From Anaerolineae bacterium (GTDB taxonomy: Bacteria > Chloroflexota > Anaerolineae > 4572-78 > J111), in NCBI GenBank assembly GCA_016926805.1, contig JAFGNV010000029.1:1-64000 (forward strand): 64,000 nucleotides of DNA, written 5' to 3'. Shown piece after piece: positions 17,436-25,760 of the stretch. The notes under the pieces were generated by a model. That model did no database searches. It worked only from the letters and a program-made list of their open reading frames with translations, and was not told where the DNA came from. The translations under genes were made by a program, and so were the position numbers. Position 1 is the first letter of the stretch. Each line of letters opens with the position of its first letter.

Positions 17436-19673
17436 ATGAATTTATTAAGGCCCTTAAGAAACTTACAACTTGGGATCAAGCTAAACATAGTTGTGCTTTT
17501 TGTATTGGGCATGTTACTGATAGCTATTCTCTTAATTATAAGCAGCAGTGTTCAGAACCTGACCCTGCAAATCGGTCGGCAACGCGCCCGGCAAGAAACC
17601 GAGATGATCCAACAACGGCTGATTGAGCTTGAACAAAACCTGCTAGACAACACCAAAATTTTGGCCAGCAGGCCCGGTCTGGTTGAACTGGTAGCCAGTA
17701 AAGATGTAGCTAACCTGAGAACAGCCGTTTTGGTAGGGGGGGCTGCGCTTAATTTGGACGATATCAGTGTGGTTGACGAAACAGGCAGCTATCTGATGGA
17801 TACCGGTGGAGAGTCGCAAAACGACGAGGTTTCTGCCTTGTTTTCACTGGGTTTATTGGGCATTGATACCGTTGGTGCCGTTAATCATCCGGCGAGCAGA
17901 GGGGGTAAGCCGGAGTTTCACCACGCGGCGGTGGTCCCTTTAAGAGATACAACCGGCCGTTTGGTCGGGAGTTTGCTGGCCGAACACAAAGTTGACGACG
18001 AGTTTCTCCGCCAACTCAACTTTTTGCGGGAGGATGTCGGCCTCATGCTCATCCGTAATGAAGAAATACTGGCCCAAACGCTGAACCAGCCGGAGGCGGC
18101 CCTTGACCCGGTGGCTATCCAGCAGGCGATGAATGGGCAGACCATCATTACCGATGATATTGTCAACCTTGATGGCGTTTTCTATATTGTTGGCTATATG
18201 CCTTTGACTGTAGGTGATAAGGTAGAGGGAGTGATGGCGGTTTTGCTCAATATTAACAATCTGGTTATGTTTGAGCGCCAATTGACCGGTAATACTTCGT
18301 TTGGTTTCTATGGTCTGAGTTTGGCCGCGATAATTCTATTGACCCTTTTTATTTGGCGCGTTGTTTTGGTGCCGATTAAACGATTGCAGAGCGTGGCCGC
18401 AAAAATGGCCGGGGGAGATTACGAATCGCGGGTGAAAGTTGCCTCAAGGGATGAGGTGGGCCGTTTGGCCCAAACCTTCAATGATATGGCGGCTGATGTG
18501 CAAACGCGAGAGAAAGAATTGCGTGAGTTGGCCGAAGAGTTGCGAGGCCGTACCCAGGCCCTGGAAACCATCACCGAGACGAGCCGCCGGTTGGTAACCA
18601 TTTTGGATGTGGACCAACTCTTGCGCGAGGTGGTCAATACCATCCAGAAAACCTTCAATTATTATCACGTGCATATCTATTTAACTGATTCCCATACGGG
18701 CGAACTGGTTATGCGCGAAGGCACCGGCATTGTCGGGCGGCAACTCAAGGCCCAGGGACATCGATTAAAACCGAGTCAGGGTATTGTGGGACAGGTGGCC
18801 AGCAGCGGCGACTCATTTTTGGCCGAAAATGTTGACGAAGTACCCAACTTTGTCCGTAATCCACTGCTCCCCAAAACCCAGGCCGAGTTGGCCGTACCGT
18901 TGCGCAAAGGCAAGACGATTTTGGGCGTGCTGGATATGCAGAGTGAGGAGGTTGGCGGGTTTAGGCCGGAAGACCTCGCTCTAATGCAGTCGATTGCCGA
19001 CCAGATTGCGGTAGCCATTGATAACGCTCGCCTCTTCCGCCAGGCCCGCGCCGCCGCCGCCGAAGCGGAGGCCCTCAACCGTCGCCTGACCCGGGAAACG
19101 TGGCAGGATATTGGGGAAAAAGTTGCTGCCGCCGGTTACGTATTCGGTAAGGCGGGGATTACGCCTATTCCGGAAACGGCAACTCTGGATGAAACATGGC
19201 TGCCAATTATGACCAGAGCGGTTGAGCAAAAGGACCTGGCCTACGAGGTGGGTGATAACGGCAACGATGCCTCAGCGGCGCAACCGACAGCGTGTTTATC
19301 TATCCCCCTGGTTTTACGCGATGAAGTGATTGGCGTGATTGGCATTGAACGGGCCGCCCTGTCTCCAGATGAAGGTGAAGAGTCGGCGGAGCCAGACCGA
19401 AGCCAGACAGTAGCCTGGACGGAAGATGAGTTGACCACCATTCGCACCGTGGTAGAACAGATTGCTCTGGCCCTCGATGCGGCCCGCCTGGCCCGTGAAA
19501 CCGAACGAGCCGCCTGGCGCGACCGGGTGGTGGGCGAATCAATCGCCAAAGTGTGGGCTACGGCTGAAATCGAAGAGGTGATGAAGGCCGCCGTATCCCA
19601 ACTGGGCGACAGATTGCGGGCTTCAGAAGTGGTTATCCGGCTGGGTAAGGAAGATGAGTTATTACCGGAATAA
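17436..19673 (+). CDS. Membrane sensor, Cache-HAMP-GAF-GAF, no output domain
   Basis: 745 residues. TM1 ~17-40, an extracytoplasmic Cache-like domain of ~240 residues (LDDISVVDETG, GSLLAEHKV), TM2 ~288-312, HAMP ~310-362 (DEVGRLAQTFNDMA), coiled coil, GAF ~385-535 (YHVHIYLTD, AELAVPL, GVLDMQ), linker, a second GAF-like region ~610-690 (LSIPLVLRDEVIGVIG) and the shared tail (RETERAAWRDR). It lacks any kinase or cyclase domain. Its GAF is closest in wording to that of the following histidine kinase (both read HRLK..QGIVG or HRLKAGEGIVG), suggesting the kinase arose from, or gave rise to, this receptor. 25 bases separate them. Confidence 0.85.
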   Translation: MNLLRPLRNLQLGIKLNIVVLFVLGMLLIAILLIISSSVQNLTLQIGRQRARQETEMIQQRLIELEQNLLDNTKILASRPGLVELVASKDVANLRTAVLVGGAALNLDDISVVDETGSYLMDTGGESQNDEVSALFSLGLLGIDTVGAVNHPASRGGKPEFHHAAVVPLRDTTGRLVGSLLAEHKVDDEFLRQLNFLREDVGLMLIRNEEILAQTLNQPEAALDPVAIQQAMNGQTIITDDIVNLDGVFYIVGYMPLTVGDKVEGVMAVLLNINNLVMFERQLTGNTSFGFYGLSLAAIILLTLFIWRVVLVPIKRLQSVAAKMAGGDYESRVKVASRDEVGRLAQTFNDMAADVQTREKELRELAEELRGRTQALETITETSRRLVTILDVDQLLREVVNTIQKTFNYYHVHIYLTDSHTGELVMREGTGIVGRQLKAQGHRLKPSQGIVGQVASSGDSFLAENVDEVPNFVRNPLLPKTQAELAVPLRKGKTILGVLDMQSEEVGGFRPEDLALMQSIADQIAVAIDNARLFRQARAAAAEAEALNRRLTRETWQDIGEKVAAAGYVFGKAGITPIPETATLDETWLPIMTRAVEQKDLAYEVGDNGNDASAAQPTACLSIPLVLRDEVIGVIGIERAALSPDEGEESAEPDRSQTVAWTEDELTTIRTVVEQIALALDAARLARETERAAWRDRVVGESIAKVWATAEIEEVMKAAVSQLGDRLRASEVVIRLGKEDELLPE

Positions 19674-19698
19674 AGTATAATTTTGGTGGAGATGCACT

Positions 19699-22680
19699 AT
19701 GACAGATTCGGTTCAACAATTATCCGCTCAGGCCAAAGAAACAACCCAACCTGTGGCCGAATCCCCGCGACGGAAGAGGTGGTCGTTTCATTTTCCCATG
19801 CGGTTTAAACTGATTGTTGCTTTTTTAGGAGTCGCTCTTATTCCTCTGGCGTCGTTGGCCTATTTTAACTACTTTCTGACCAGGAACATGTTGACCGGTA
19901 ACGCCAACATAACTCTGATAATGAGAGCGCAAACTGTGGCCACTGATCTTGATGATTTTATCGAATCTAACCAGCAGACCCTGCAAGAGGTGGCCCAATG
20001 GCCGGAGTTGGTGGACCTTTTTGACCAACTCCACGATGAACTGCCCGATGAAAATATCGAATATGAGCGTATCCGGCGCAATTTGCAGCAATTACAAACT
20101 CAAAATGAGTATGGGGGAACGTATGCTGTGTTTGATAGGTTGGGTAACAACGTGATTACCAATTTGGCAACCGATCAAGAGGATTCGAAACAGGATTATA
20201 TTGCGGTTCCATTTTCCACTGGCCATCCTTACATATCCCCCATTCTGTTTGAGCCAACCACGGGTGAGGCGGTTTGGTATTTTAGTGCGCCGATTGTTGG
20301 CCGTGAAGGATTAACGGGTGGAGTAGTGCGGGTAAAGTATTCGGCCGAGGTGTTACAGCAGATAATCACTCAGCATAACGGCCTGGCCGGAGAGCAGTCG
20401 TTTGCGGTGTTGCTCGATGAGAATCGGGTTCAATTGGCCAATGGAGGCCAGGCAAACCAGAGATTCAAATCAATTGTGCCGCTCGACCCGGCAACCGTGG
20501 GCACATTGCAGGCAGAAGGACGCCTGCCGGACGGGTCGCCATCGGAATTATATGTAAGCCTGCCCGGATTTGCGGAAGAGTTGAATAATCCAACGAGTAA
20601 CAATCCAAACTTCACCGTTCAATTTGATGAAACGGCCGCTCAATTAGCCCTGGCCGGAATTGCCAGAGTTAAATCTCAGTCGTGGCAGGTGGTCTTTTTG
20701 CAGCCTCAAAAAGCGGTTTTGGCTCCCCTTAGAGAACGAATCTTTACCATGGGATTCATTGTAGTGGTTATTGTCGGTGTCTTGGTAGTTATTGCGCTTA
20801 ACCTGTCCAAAATGTTAAGTGGCCCCCTGGTCCGTTTGGCCGATGTGATCCAGGTGGTGGCCGGGGGAGCGCTGGGGTTACAGGTGCCTGTGGAATCTAG
20901 AGATGAGGTTGGGCTTGTGGCCCGAGCCGTTAACAGTCTGAGTGCTCAAATGCGCGAGCTGAGCAGTAATGTGGACCAGATTATTGCCGAACGTACCCGC
21001 GCCCTGGGCAATATTGTGCGCGCGTTGGAAACCAGCACCCAAATTGGCCGCCAGATTACCACCATTTTGGAAATCGACGAGTTGTTAAGATACGTGGTGA
21101 ATCGGATTCAAATTGAGTTCAATTTCTACTACACCCATATTTATCTGGTTGAAGAAGAAACTGGCGATCTGGTGATGACCGAGGGTTCCGGCGAGATTGG
21201 TTACCGTCTCAAAGCGCGGGGTCATCGCCTTAAAGCGGGCGAAGGGATTGTGGGCACCGTTGCCAGCAGTAATGAGTATTTCTTTAGTAATGATGTTAGC
21301 AAGGTGTTAAATTTTGTGCCCAACGATTTATTGCCTGAGACGCGTTCGGAGTTAGCCCTGCCCCTGCGCAAAGGTAACCAGGTGTTGGGCGTGTTGGATA
21401 TTCAGGACAATAAAACCAACCGTTTTACCTCCACCGATGTATCGCTGATGCAGTCTATTGCCAACCAAGCCGCCGTGGCTATTGACAACGCCCGCCTGCT
21501 GACCCAGACCCAAAACGCGCTCAAAGAAGTCCAACGCCTTACGCGCCGTTTGACCCGCGAGGGTTGGGACGAAATTAGCCAGGAGATCACCACCACCGGT
21601 TATCGTTTCAGTCGCGGGGCCAGTATCCCGCTTTCGCCCGACTCGGATAGTTGGTTGCCCCCCGTCAAGCAAATTGGGATTAAAAAACAATTGGTAAAGC
21701 GAGTGGATGGCGATAATGGCGACAACGCTGCTGCAGAATTGGCTATCCCTTTGGTTCTGCGGGGCGAAGTAATTGGCGTGTTGGGAGTTAAGCGCGAAGA
21801 AGCTGCCGAATGGGCCGACGAGGAAATAGCGGCGGTGGAAGCCGTGGCTAACCAGGTTACCCTGGCCCTGGAAAATGCTCGCCTGTCGATGGAACAGGAA
21901 AAAACCATCACCCAGTTAAAAGAAGTAGACCGTTTGAAAGGCGAATTTTTAACGACAATGAGCCACGAGTTGCGCACCCCGCTCAACTCCATTATCGGTT
22001 TTGCCGATGTTATCTTACAGGGTATCGACGGTGAAGTGAATGAATTGGCCCTGAACGATATCCGGCTGATCTATAACAGCGGCCAACACCTGTTGACCTT
22101 GATTAACGACATTCTCGACCTGGCCAAGATTGAAGCGGGTAAAATGGAACTGGTGCGCGAGGCCCTGGATATTGAAGAAACGGTCAATGAAATCCTGGCA
22201 GCCACTGGCGCCCTGGCCAAAAATAGGCCCGTTGAAATTATTACAGAAATAGAACCCGAATTACCCGCTATCTATGCGGACAAATTACGGTTTAGCCAGG
22301 TGATGATCAATCTTGTCAGCAATGCTCTTAAATTTACCGAAAAAGGGCACATTATCATCAAAGCTACCATGTGGGAGGAAGATCCTAATCTGGCCTTGAT
22401 TTCGGTGATAGATAACGGAGTTGGCATTCCTCCCCGTATGCTTGCCTCCATTTTTGATCGTTTCCGCCAGGTTGAGAGCGCTACCACCCGCAAGACGGGC
22501 GGCACCGGATTGGGACTGCCAATCTGTAAGCAACTGGTTGAAATGCACGGTGGCACCATTTCGGTTACCAGTAAAGAGGGGGTGGGTTCAAATTTCCATT
22601 TCACCATTCCCTTTGTAACCGCCATTATCTCCGACGAGGAGCAAATCATTACCGAACTTAGTAATTTAATAAATAAGTAG
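19699..22680 (+). CDS. Sensor histidine kinase, Cache-HAMP-GAF-GAF-HisKA-HATPase
   Basis: 993 residues; GGTGGAG lies seven bases before the ATG. TM1 ~37-58, a large extracytoplasmic Cache region, TM2 ~350-372, HAMP ~370-425, GAF ~455-605, a second GAF-like region ~670-730, HisKA with phospho-acceptor His756 in SHELRTPLN, and a HATPase_c domain with N-box (NLVSNALKFT), G1 (DNGVGIP), F-box (FDRFRQ) and G2 (GGTGLGLPI). All catalytic motifs look intact. It is the only kinase in the 25-kb array, and it has its HisKA where the other sensors carry their common tail. It has no receiver of its own; the likely phosphate acceptors are the two receivers fused to threonine synthase (starting 8 bases downstream) and the small receiver after that. 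Signal unknown. Confidence 0.93.
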   Translation: MTDSVQQLSAQAKETTQPVAESPRRKRWSFHFPMRFKLIVAFLGVALIPLASLAYFNYFLTRNMLTGNANITLIMRAQTVATDLDDFIESNQQTLQEVAQWPELVDLFDQLHDELPDENIEYERIRRNLQQLQTQNEYGGTYAVFDRLGNNVITNLATDQEDSKQDYIAVPFSTGHPYISPILFEPTTGEAVWYFSAPIVGREGLTGGVVRVKYSAEVLQQIITQHNGLAGEQSFAVLLDENRVQLANGGQANQRFKSIVPLDPATVGTLQAEGRLPDGSPSELYVSLPGFAEELNNPTSNNPNFTVQFDETAAQLALAGIARVKSQSWQVVFLQPQKAVLAPLRERIFTMGFIVVVIVGVLVVIALNLSKMLSGPLVRLADVIQVVAGGALGLQVPVESRDEVGLVARAVNSLSAQMRELSSNVDQIIAERTRALGNIVRALETSTQIGRQITTILEIDELLRYVVNRIQIEFNFYYTHIYLVEEETGDLVMTEGSGEIGYRLKARGHRLKAGEGIVGTVASSNEYFFSNDVSKVLNFVPNDLLPETRSELALPLRKGNQVLGVLDIQDNKTNRFTSTDVSLMQSIANQAAVAIDNARLLTQTQNALKEVQRLTRRLTREGWDEISQEITTTGYRFSRGASIPLSPDSDSWLPPVKQIGIKKQLVKRVDGDNGDNAAAELAIPLVLRGEVIGVLGVKREEAAEWADEEIAAVEAVANQVTLALENARLSMEQEKTITQLKEVDRLKGEFLTTMSHELRTPLNSIIGFADVILQGIDGEVNELALNDIRLIYNSGQHLLTLINDILDLAKIEAGKMELVREALDIEETVNEILAATGALAKNRPVEIITEIEPELPAIYADKLRFSQVMINLVSNALKFTEKGHIIIKATMWEEDPNLALISVIDNGVGIPPRMLASIFDRFRQVESATTRKTGGTGLGLPICKQLVEMHGGTISVTSKEGVGSNFHFTIPFVTAIISDEEQIITELSNLINK

Positions 22681-22688
22681 TTGAGCTA

Positions 22689-24833
22689 ATGACCCCAATA
22701 AAATCCTGTCTTACCAAAGTAAAATGTTTGGCATGTAATCATGAATTTGAGTTTTATCCGGGCGTGGATAAGTGTCCGGCCTGTAACGGAGCCTGGCTTG
22801 ATGCCCAATATGATTATCAAACCGTTGCCCAAATCTGGAAAAATGGTTTGTTGGGCCGGATAAACTCATTGTGGCGATATGTGGAGCTTTTGCCGGTGGC
22901 CGATCCTGAAAAAATTGTTACCATGGGTGAAGGCCAAACACCATTGGTTAGAGCCAGCAAAACTCAACAACGGCTAAACCATCCTAATATCTTTATCAAG
23001 GATGAGCGACTGGCCCCGACCAGTTCGTTCAAAGATCGCCAGGCCGCGGTGGCCGTTACGGCCATGAACGAAGCTGGCATTCGAGAATGTGTGTTGGCTT
23101 CAACCGGCAACGCCGCCGTGGCCTATGCTGCTTATTGCGCGCGTGCCGACATCAAACTCTGGCTTTTTTTGACCAGTATGGTGCCTGCGGCTAAAATGCG
23201 CGAGTCTGCCTTATACGGCGCTGAAGTGATTAAGGTGGCCGGTACTTATGACCAGGCCAAAAAAGTGGCCGCCGACTTTGCCGCCCGCCGCGATATTCAT
23301 CTTGACAAAGGAGCCAAGGCGATTCCCGGTAAAGAGAGCATGAAAACCGTTGCCTTTGAAATTGCCACGGAACTGGCTTCATGCCTGCGACCCCAGGCCC
23401 ATGGTCGCTGGCAAGCCCCCGACTGGTATTTGCAGGCGGTCAGTGGGGGAATTGGCCCGCTGGGGGTGCAAAAGGGGTTTGAAGAACTCTTCGGCATGGG
23501 CTTGATCGATCGGGTGCCCAAGATTGGAATAATTCAGGTAGCTGGCTGTTCCCCTATGGTCCAGGCCTTTCAGGCCGGCAAAGCCAAAGCCGATGCGGTT
23601 ATACCTGAAACGCGAATTACCGTGCTTTCTACCGGCGACCCTGGTGTTGGGTACGAGTTGCTTTATCAGGTTAACCAAAAGTATGGGGGGTATATGTTGG
23701 CGGTGAGCGATGAAGAGGCTTTTGGCGCCATGCGCTTGCTGGCAAAAACCGAAGGCTACTCGGTGGAACCGGCCACAGCCGTGGCTTTTGCCGGTTTAGA
23801 CAAAATGGTTAAACAGGGCATCATCAGACCTGATGAAATTGTGGTGGTCAGTTGTTCCGGCCACACCTTCCCGGTTGAAAAGCACATCATGGATGAAGAA
23901 AGTGTGGTGGATGTCCGTCTGGCTCATCCCGCCGAAGCGGTTCCGGGTGCCCCGTTGGACGGACTGGGTTCGGCTCTGGAACGTCTGGACGAACAGGTTA
24001 CCACGATTGTGGTTATTGACGACAACCCCATGGATAGTCGCCTCATTCGTCGGCTTCTGCAAGCCAAAAAACCTTACCGGATTTTTGAGGCCAACAGCGC
24101 CCCTGAAGGATTGCAGATTATTCGGGATCGTTTGCCGGATTTGGTAGTGAGCGATCTGACCATGCCGGAGATGGATGGGTTCACCCTTTTAGAGGAACTC
24201 AAAAAAGACCCCCTAACGGCCAAAATCCCGGTGATTGTGGTTTCGGCCAAAGACCTGACCCCGGAAGACAAAAAGCGGCTATCCCGCCAGGCTACCTCTA
24301 TTTGGGCCAAGGGTTCCTTTTCTACCCAGGATCTGGTTGAACACGTGGTAGAAACATTATCCGGCTCGGGTGGCGACGTGGCGCGAGGTCGGGAAGCCGT
24401 AAAAGAGGTAAAATCCGCCGTCGCAGCAGAGCCGTCTGAATCCATAGCCGAGGCCCAGGAGGTAAAAAAGATTCTCTTGATTGAGGATAACCCTATGGAT
24501 GCCCGTCTGATCAGCCGTATGCTCGAAAAAGGTCGTTCGCTGGAAATCAAACAGGTTCAGGCCGGACGGAAAGCGCTTGAGGTAATCAGGGCAGAAGAGC
24601 CGCATTTAATTGTGCTAGATTTAATCATTCCGGATATGAACGGTTTTCAGATATTGGAAGCGTTAAGAAAAGACAAAGACCTGGACGCGATTCCGGTGAT
24701 TGTAATTACTTCTAAAGACCTTTCCCAGGCCGAGCGGCAATTTCTGACCTCGCAGGGAGTTAATTCGATGTGGCGCAAAGATAAATTGGATCGCAAAAAA
24801 TTGGTTGCCGATGTTGAGGCCCAATTGGAGTAA
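22689..24833 (+). CDS. thrC: Threonine synthase fused to two receiver domains (ThrC-REC-REC)
   Basis: 714 residues in one uninterrupted frame. Residues 1-~410 are a fold-type II PLP enzyme of the threonine synthase family, which makes threonine from O-phosphohomoserine: N-terminal zinc-ribbon-like Cys13, 16, 29, 32; Lys115 in SSFKDR as the PLP Schiff-base lysine; ASTGNAAVA substrate loop; SGGIGPLG phosphate loop; late SCSGHTFP. After a ~25-residue linker come REC1 (~438-560: acidic pair in VVIDDNP, phospho-acceptor Asp in SDLTMP, Ser in VVSAKD, Lys in WAKG) and REC2 (~594-712: LLIEDNP, LDLIIP, VITSKD). Both keep the phosphorylation residues. Eight bases after the histidine kinase stop, hence probably co-translated with it. 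A receiver fusion to an amino-acid biosynthetic enzyme is very unusual. The specificity of the PLP half (threonine synthase versus a related lyase) rests on motifs only. Confidence 0.88.
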   Translation: MTPIKSCLTKVKCLACNHEFEFYPGVDKCPACNGAWLDAQYDYQTVAQIWKNGLLGRINSLWRYVELLPVADPEKIVTMGEGQTPLVRASKTQQRLNHPNIFIKDERLAPTSSFKDRQAAVAVTAMNEAGIRECVLASTGNAAVAYAAYCARADIKLWLFLTSMVPAAKMRESALYGAEVIKVAGTYDQAKKVAADFAARRDIHLDKGAKAIPGKESMKTVAFEIATELASCLRPQAHGRWQAPDWYLQAVSGGIGPLGVQKGFEELFGMGLIDRVPKIGIIQVAGCSPMVQAFQAGKAKADAVIPETRITVLSTGDPGVGYELLYQVNQKYGGYMLAVSDEEAFGAMRLLAKTEGYSVEPATAVAFAGLDKMVKQGIIRPDEIVVVSCSGHTFPVEKHIMDEESVVDVRLAHPAEAVPGAPLDGLGSALERLDEQVTTIVVIDDNPMDSRLIRRLLQAKKPYRIFEANSAPEGLQIIRDRLPDLVVSDLTMPEMDGFTLLEELKKDPLTAKIPVIVVSAKDLTPEDKKRLSRQATSIWAKGSFSTQDLVEHVVETLSGSGGDVARGREAVKEVKSAVAAEPSESIAEAQEVKKILLIEDNPMDARLISRMLEKGRSLEIKQVQAGRKALEVIRAEEPHLIVLDLIIPDMNGFQILEALRKDKDLDAIPVIVITSKDLSQAERQFLTSQGVNSMWRKDKLDRKKLVADVEAQLE

Positions 24834-24907
24834 TAGCTTTTATTTTAGAAACAAACATTTTTTAAAAATCAAAACCATTCTATAAAATGGGAGGAACGTA
24901 AGTTCAA

Positions 24908-25270
24908 ATGTTGATTTTGTATGTTGAAGATAATTTTGAAAACAAGTTATTTGTCCGCCGGGTAATTGAGTCCATGGGACACGAAATGTTGGAAGCAGAG
25001 ACGGGTCATCAAAGTTTGCAGATTGCTACCGAAAGGCCCCCCGATCTGGTTCTTATGGACATCAACATTCCAGGTATGGATGGCTTGGAGACAACAATTA
25101 AATTCAAAGAAAACCCTGAGTTGTCCCATATCCCGGTGATTGCCCTGACGGCTAACGCCATGAAGGGTGATAAAGAGCGATGTCTGGCCGCCGGTTGTGA
25201 TGGTTATCTGCAAAAACCCATTGGCGTTTCGGACCTGCGCCGGACCGTCCAGGAGTATAATAAAAGATAA
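24908..25270 (+). CDS. Single-domain response regulator, DivK/CheY-like
   Basis: 120 residues, a lone receiver domain: acidic pair Glu7-Asp8, phospho-acceptor Asp51 in LMDINIPGMDG, Thr81 in ALTANAM, Lys103 in LQKPIG. The ALTA(N/H)AM..D and GYLQKPI wording is that of DivK-type receivers that act as protein-interaction switches or phosphorelay intermediates. No DNA-binding or enzymatic output. It lies 74 bases after ThrC-REC-REC in an A+T-rich gap; GGGAGG is 13 bases before the ATG. Most likely the last gene of the array, and a competitor or shuttle for phosphate from the array kinase (inference). Confidence 0.92.
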   Translation: MLILYVEDNFENKLFVRRVIESMGHEMLEAETGHQSLQIATERPPDLVLMDINIPGMDGLETTIKFKENPELSHIPVIALTANAMKGDKERCLAAGCDGYLQKPIGVSDLRRTVQEYNKR

Positions 25271-25577
25271 TTCCAGGCTCGTGTGCTGGTGGATGTTCAA
25301 GAATTGTAAGAGTCTCCTCTCACTCTGTTGTATCGTGCGTAGACCCGATTTGCTGGCCTAAAAACTGTGCTTACCTTGACACCAGGCCGGTAAATCGGGT
25401 TTCAAACCCTACCTTGTAAGTTCCGGTGAAGTTTTAAAAATTTATGCAATAGAAGTACTTTCCTTATCTTATGCTAAGGAATGAGACTTAAATAACTTCC
25501 CAAATCAAACCGATTTTCGGAGAAATTTATCTCTAAAATGCGGAAGTTATTAAATCCTTAGCCCTAAGGTGGTTTTT

Positions 25578-25617
25578 TCTCGTTCCCAAACCCAAACTCG
25601 GTTTGGGCTCAAACTCA
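25578..25617. repeat. Palindromic repeat, copy 1
   Basis: Begins CTCGTTCCCAAAC and contains the hairpin CCCAAAC-tcg-GTTTGGG (25591-25607), followed by CTCAAACTCAG. The second copy at 31990-32023 shares the CTCGTT lead, the CCAAAC/GTTTGG hairpin with a three-base loop and the trailing CAAACTCA. Two copies in non-coding gaps of one window point to a REP/MITE-like element. Confidence 0.6.
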
Positions 25618-25622
25618 GTTAT

Positions 25623-25676
25623 CCAGACCCTAAAGGTCTCCGGCGAATCTACGATTCGTACATCTTTAGGGTCTGG
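25623..25676. repeat. Nested hairpin, 13-bp outer and 6-bp inner stem
   Basis: Outer arms 25623-25635 and 25664-25676 (CCAGACCCTAAAG / CTTTAGGGTCTGG) are perfect complements. Inside, 25644-25649 and 25653-25658 (CGAATC / GATTCG) form a second perfect stem with a three-base loop. The two-tier symmetry is too long for chance and lacks a T-run, so it is more likely a palindromic mobile remnant or structured RNA than a terminator. Confidence 0.7.
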
Positions 25677-25760
25677 CCGGAACTCAAATTTCGATGCTCT
25701 CTTAGAGCCTGGCTTTGCTGACGAAGGCAAAAAGTATTTGCCTGGAGAAACAAAAAACGG

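Larger units (their letters stand above)
25271..25760. other. 490-base non-coding spacer with several palindromes
   Basis: No credible gene. It holds a 7-bp hairpin at 25591-25607, a large nested hairpin at 25623-25676, and a 7-bp stem at 25725-25743 just before the glycosyltransferase start. The sequence from about 25578 resembles the spacer at 31990-32023, so part of it is probably a dispersed repeat. No convincing -35/-10 pair was found for the downstream gene. Confidence 0.7.

Noticed and set aside
25533-25730. 65-codon minus-strand frame in the palindrome-rich spacer
   Set aside because: It reads straight through the hairpin arms, so its open state follows from the repeats; no domain and no ribosome site.
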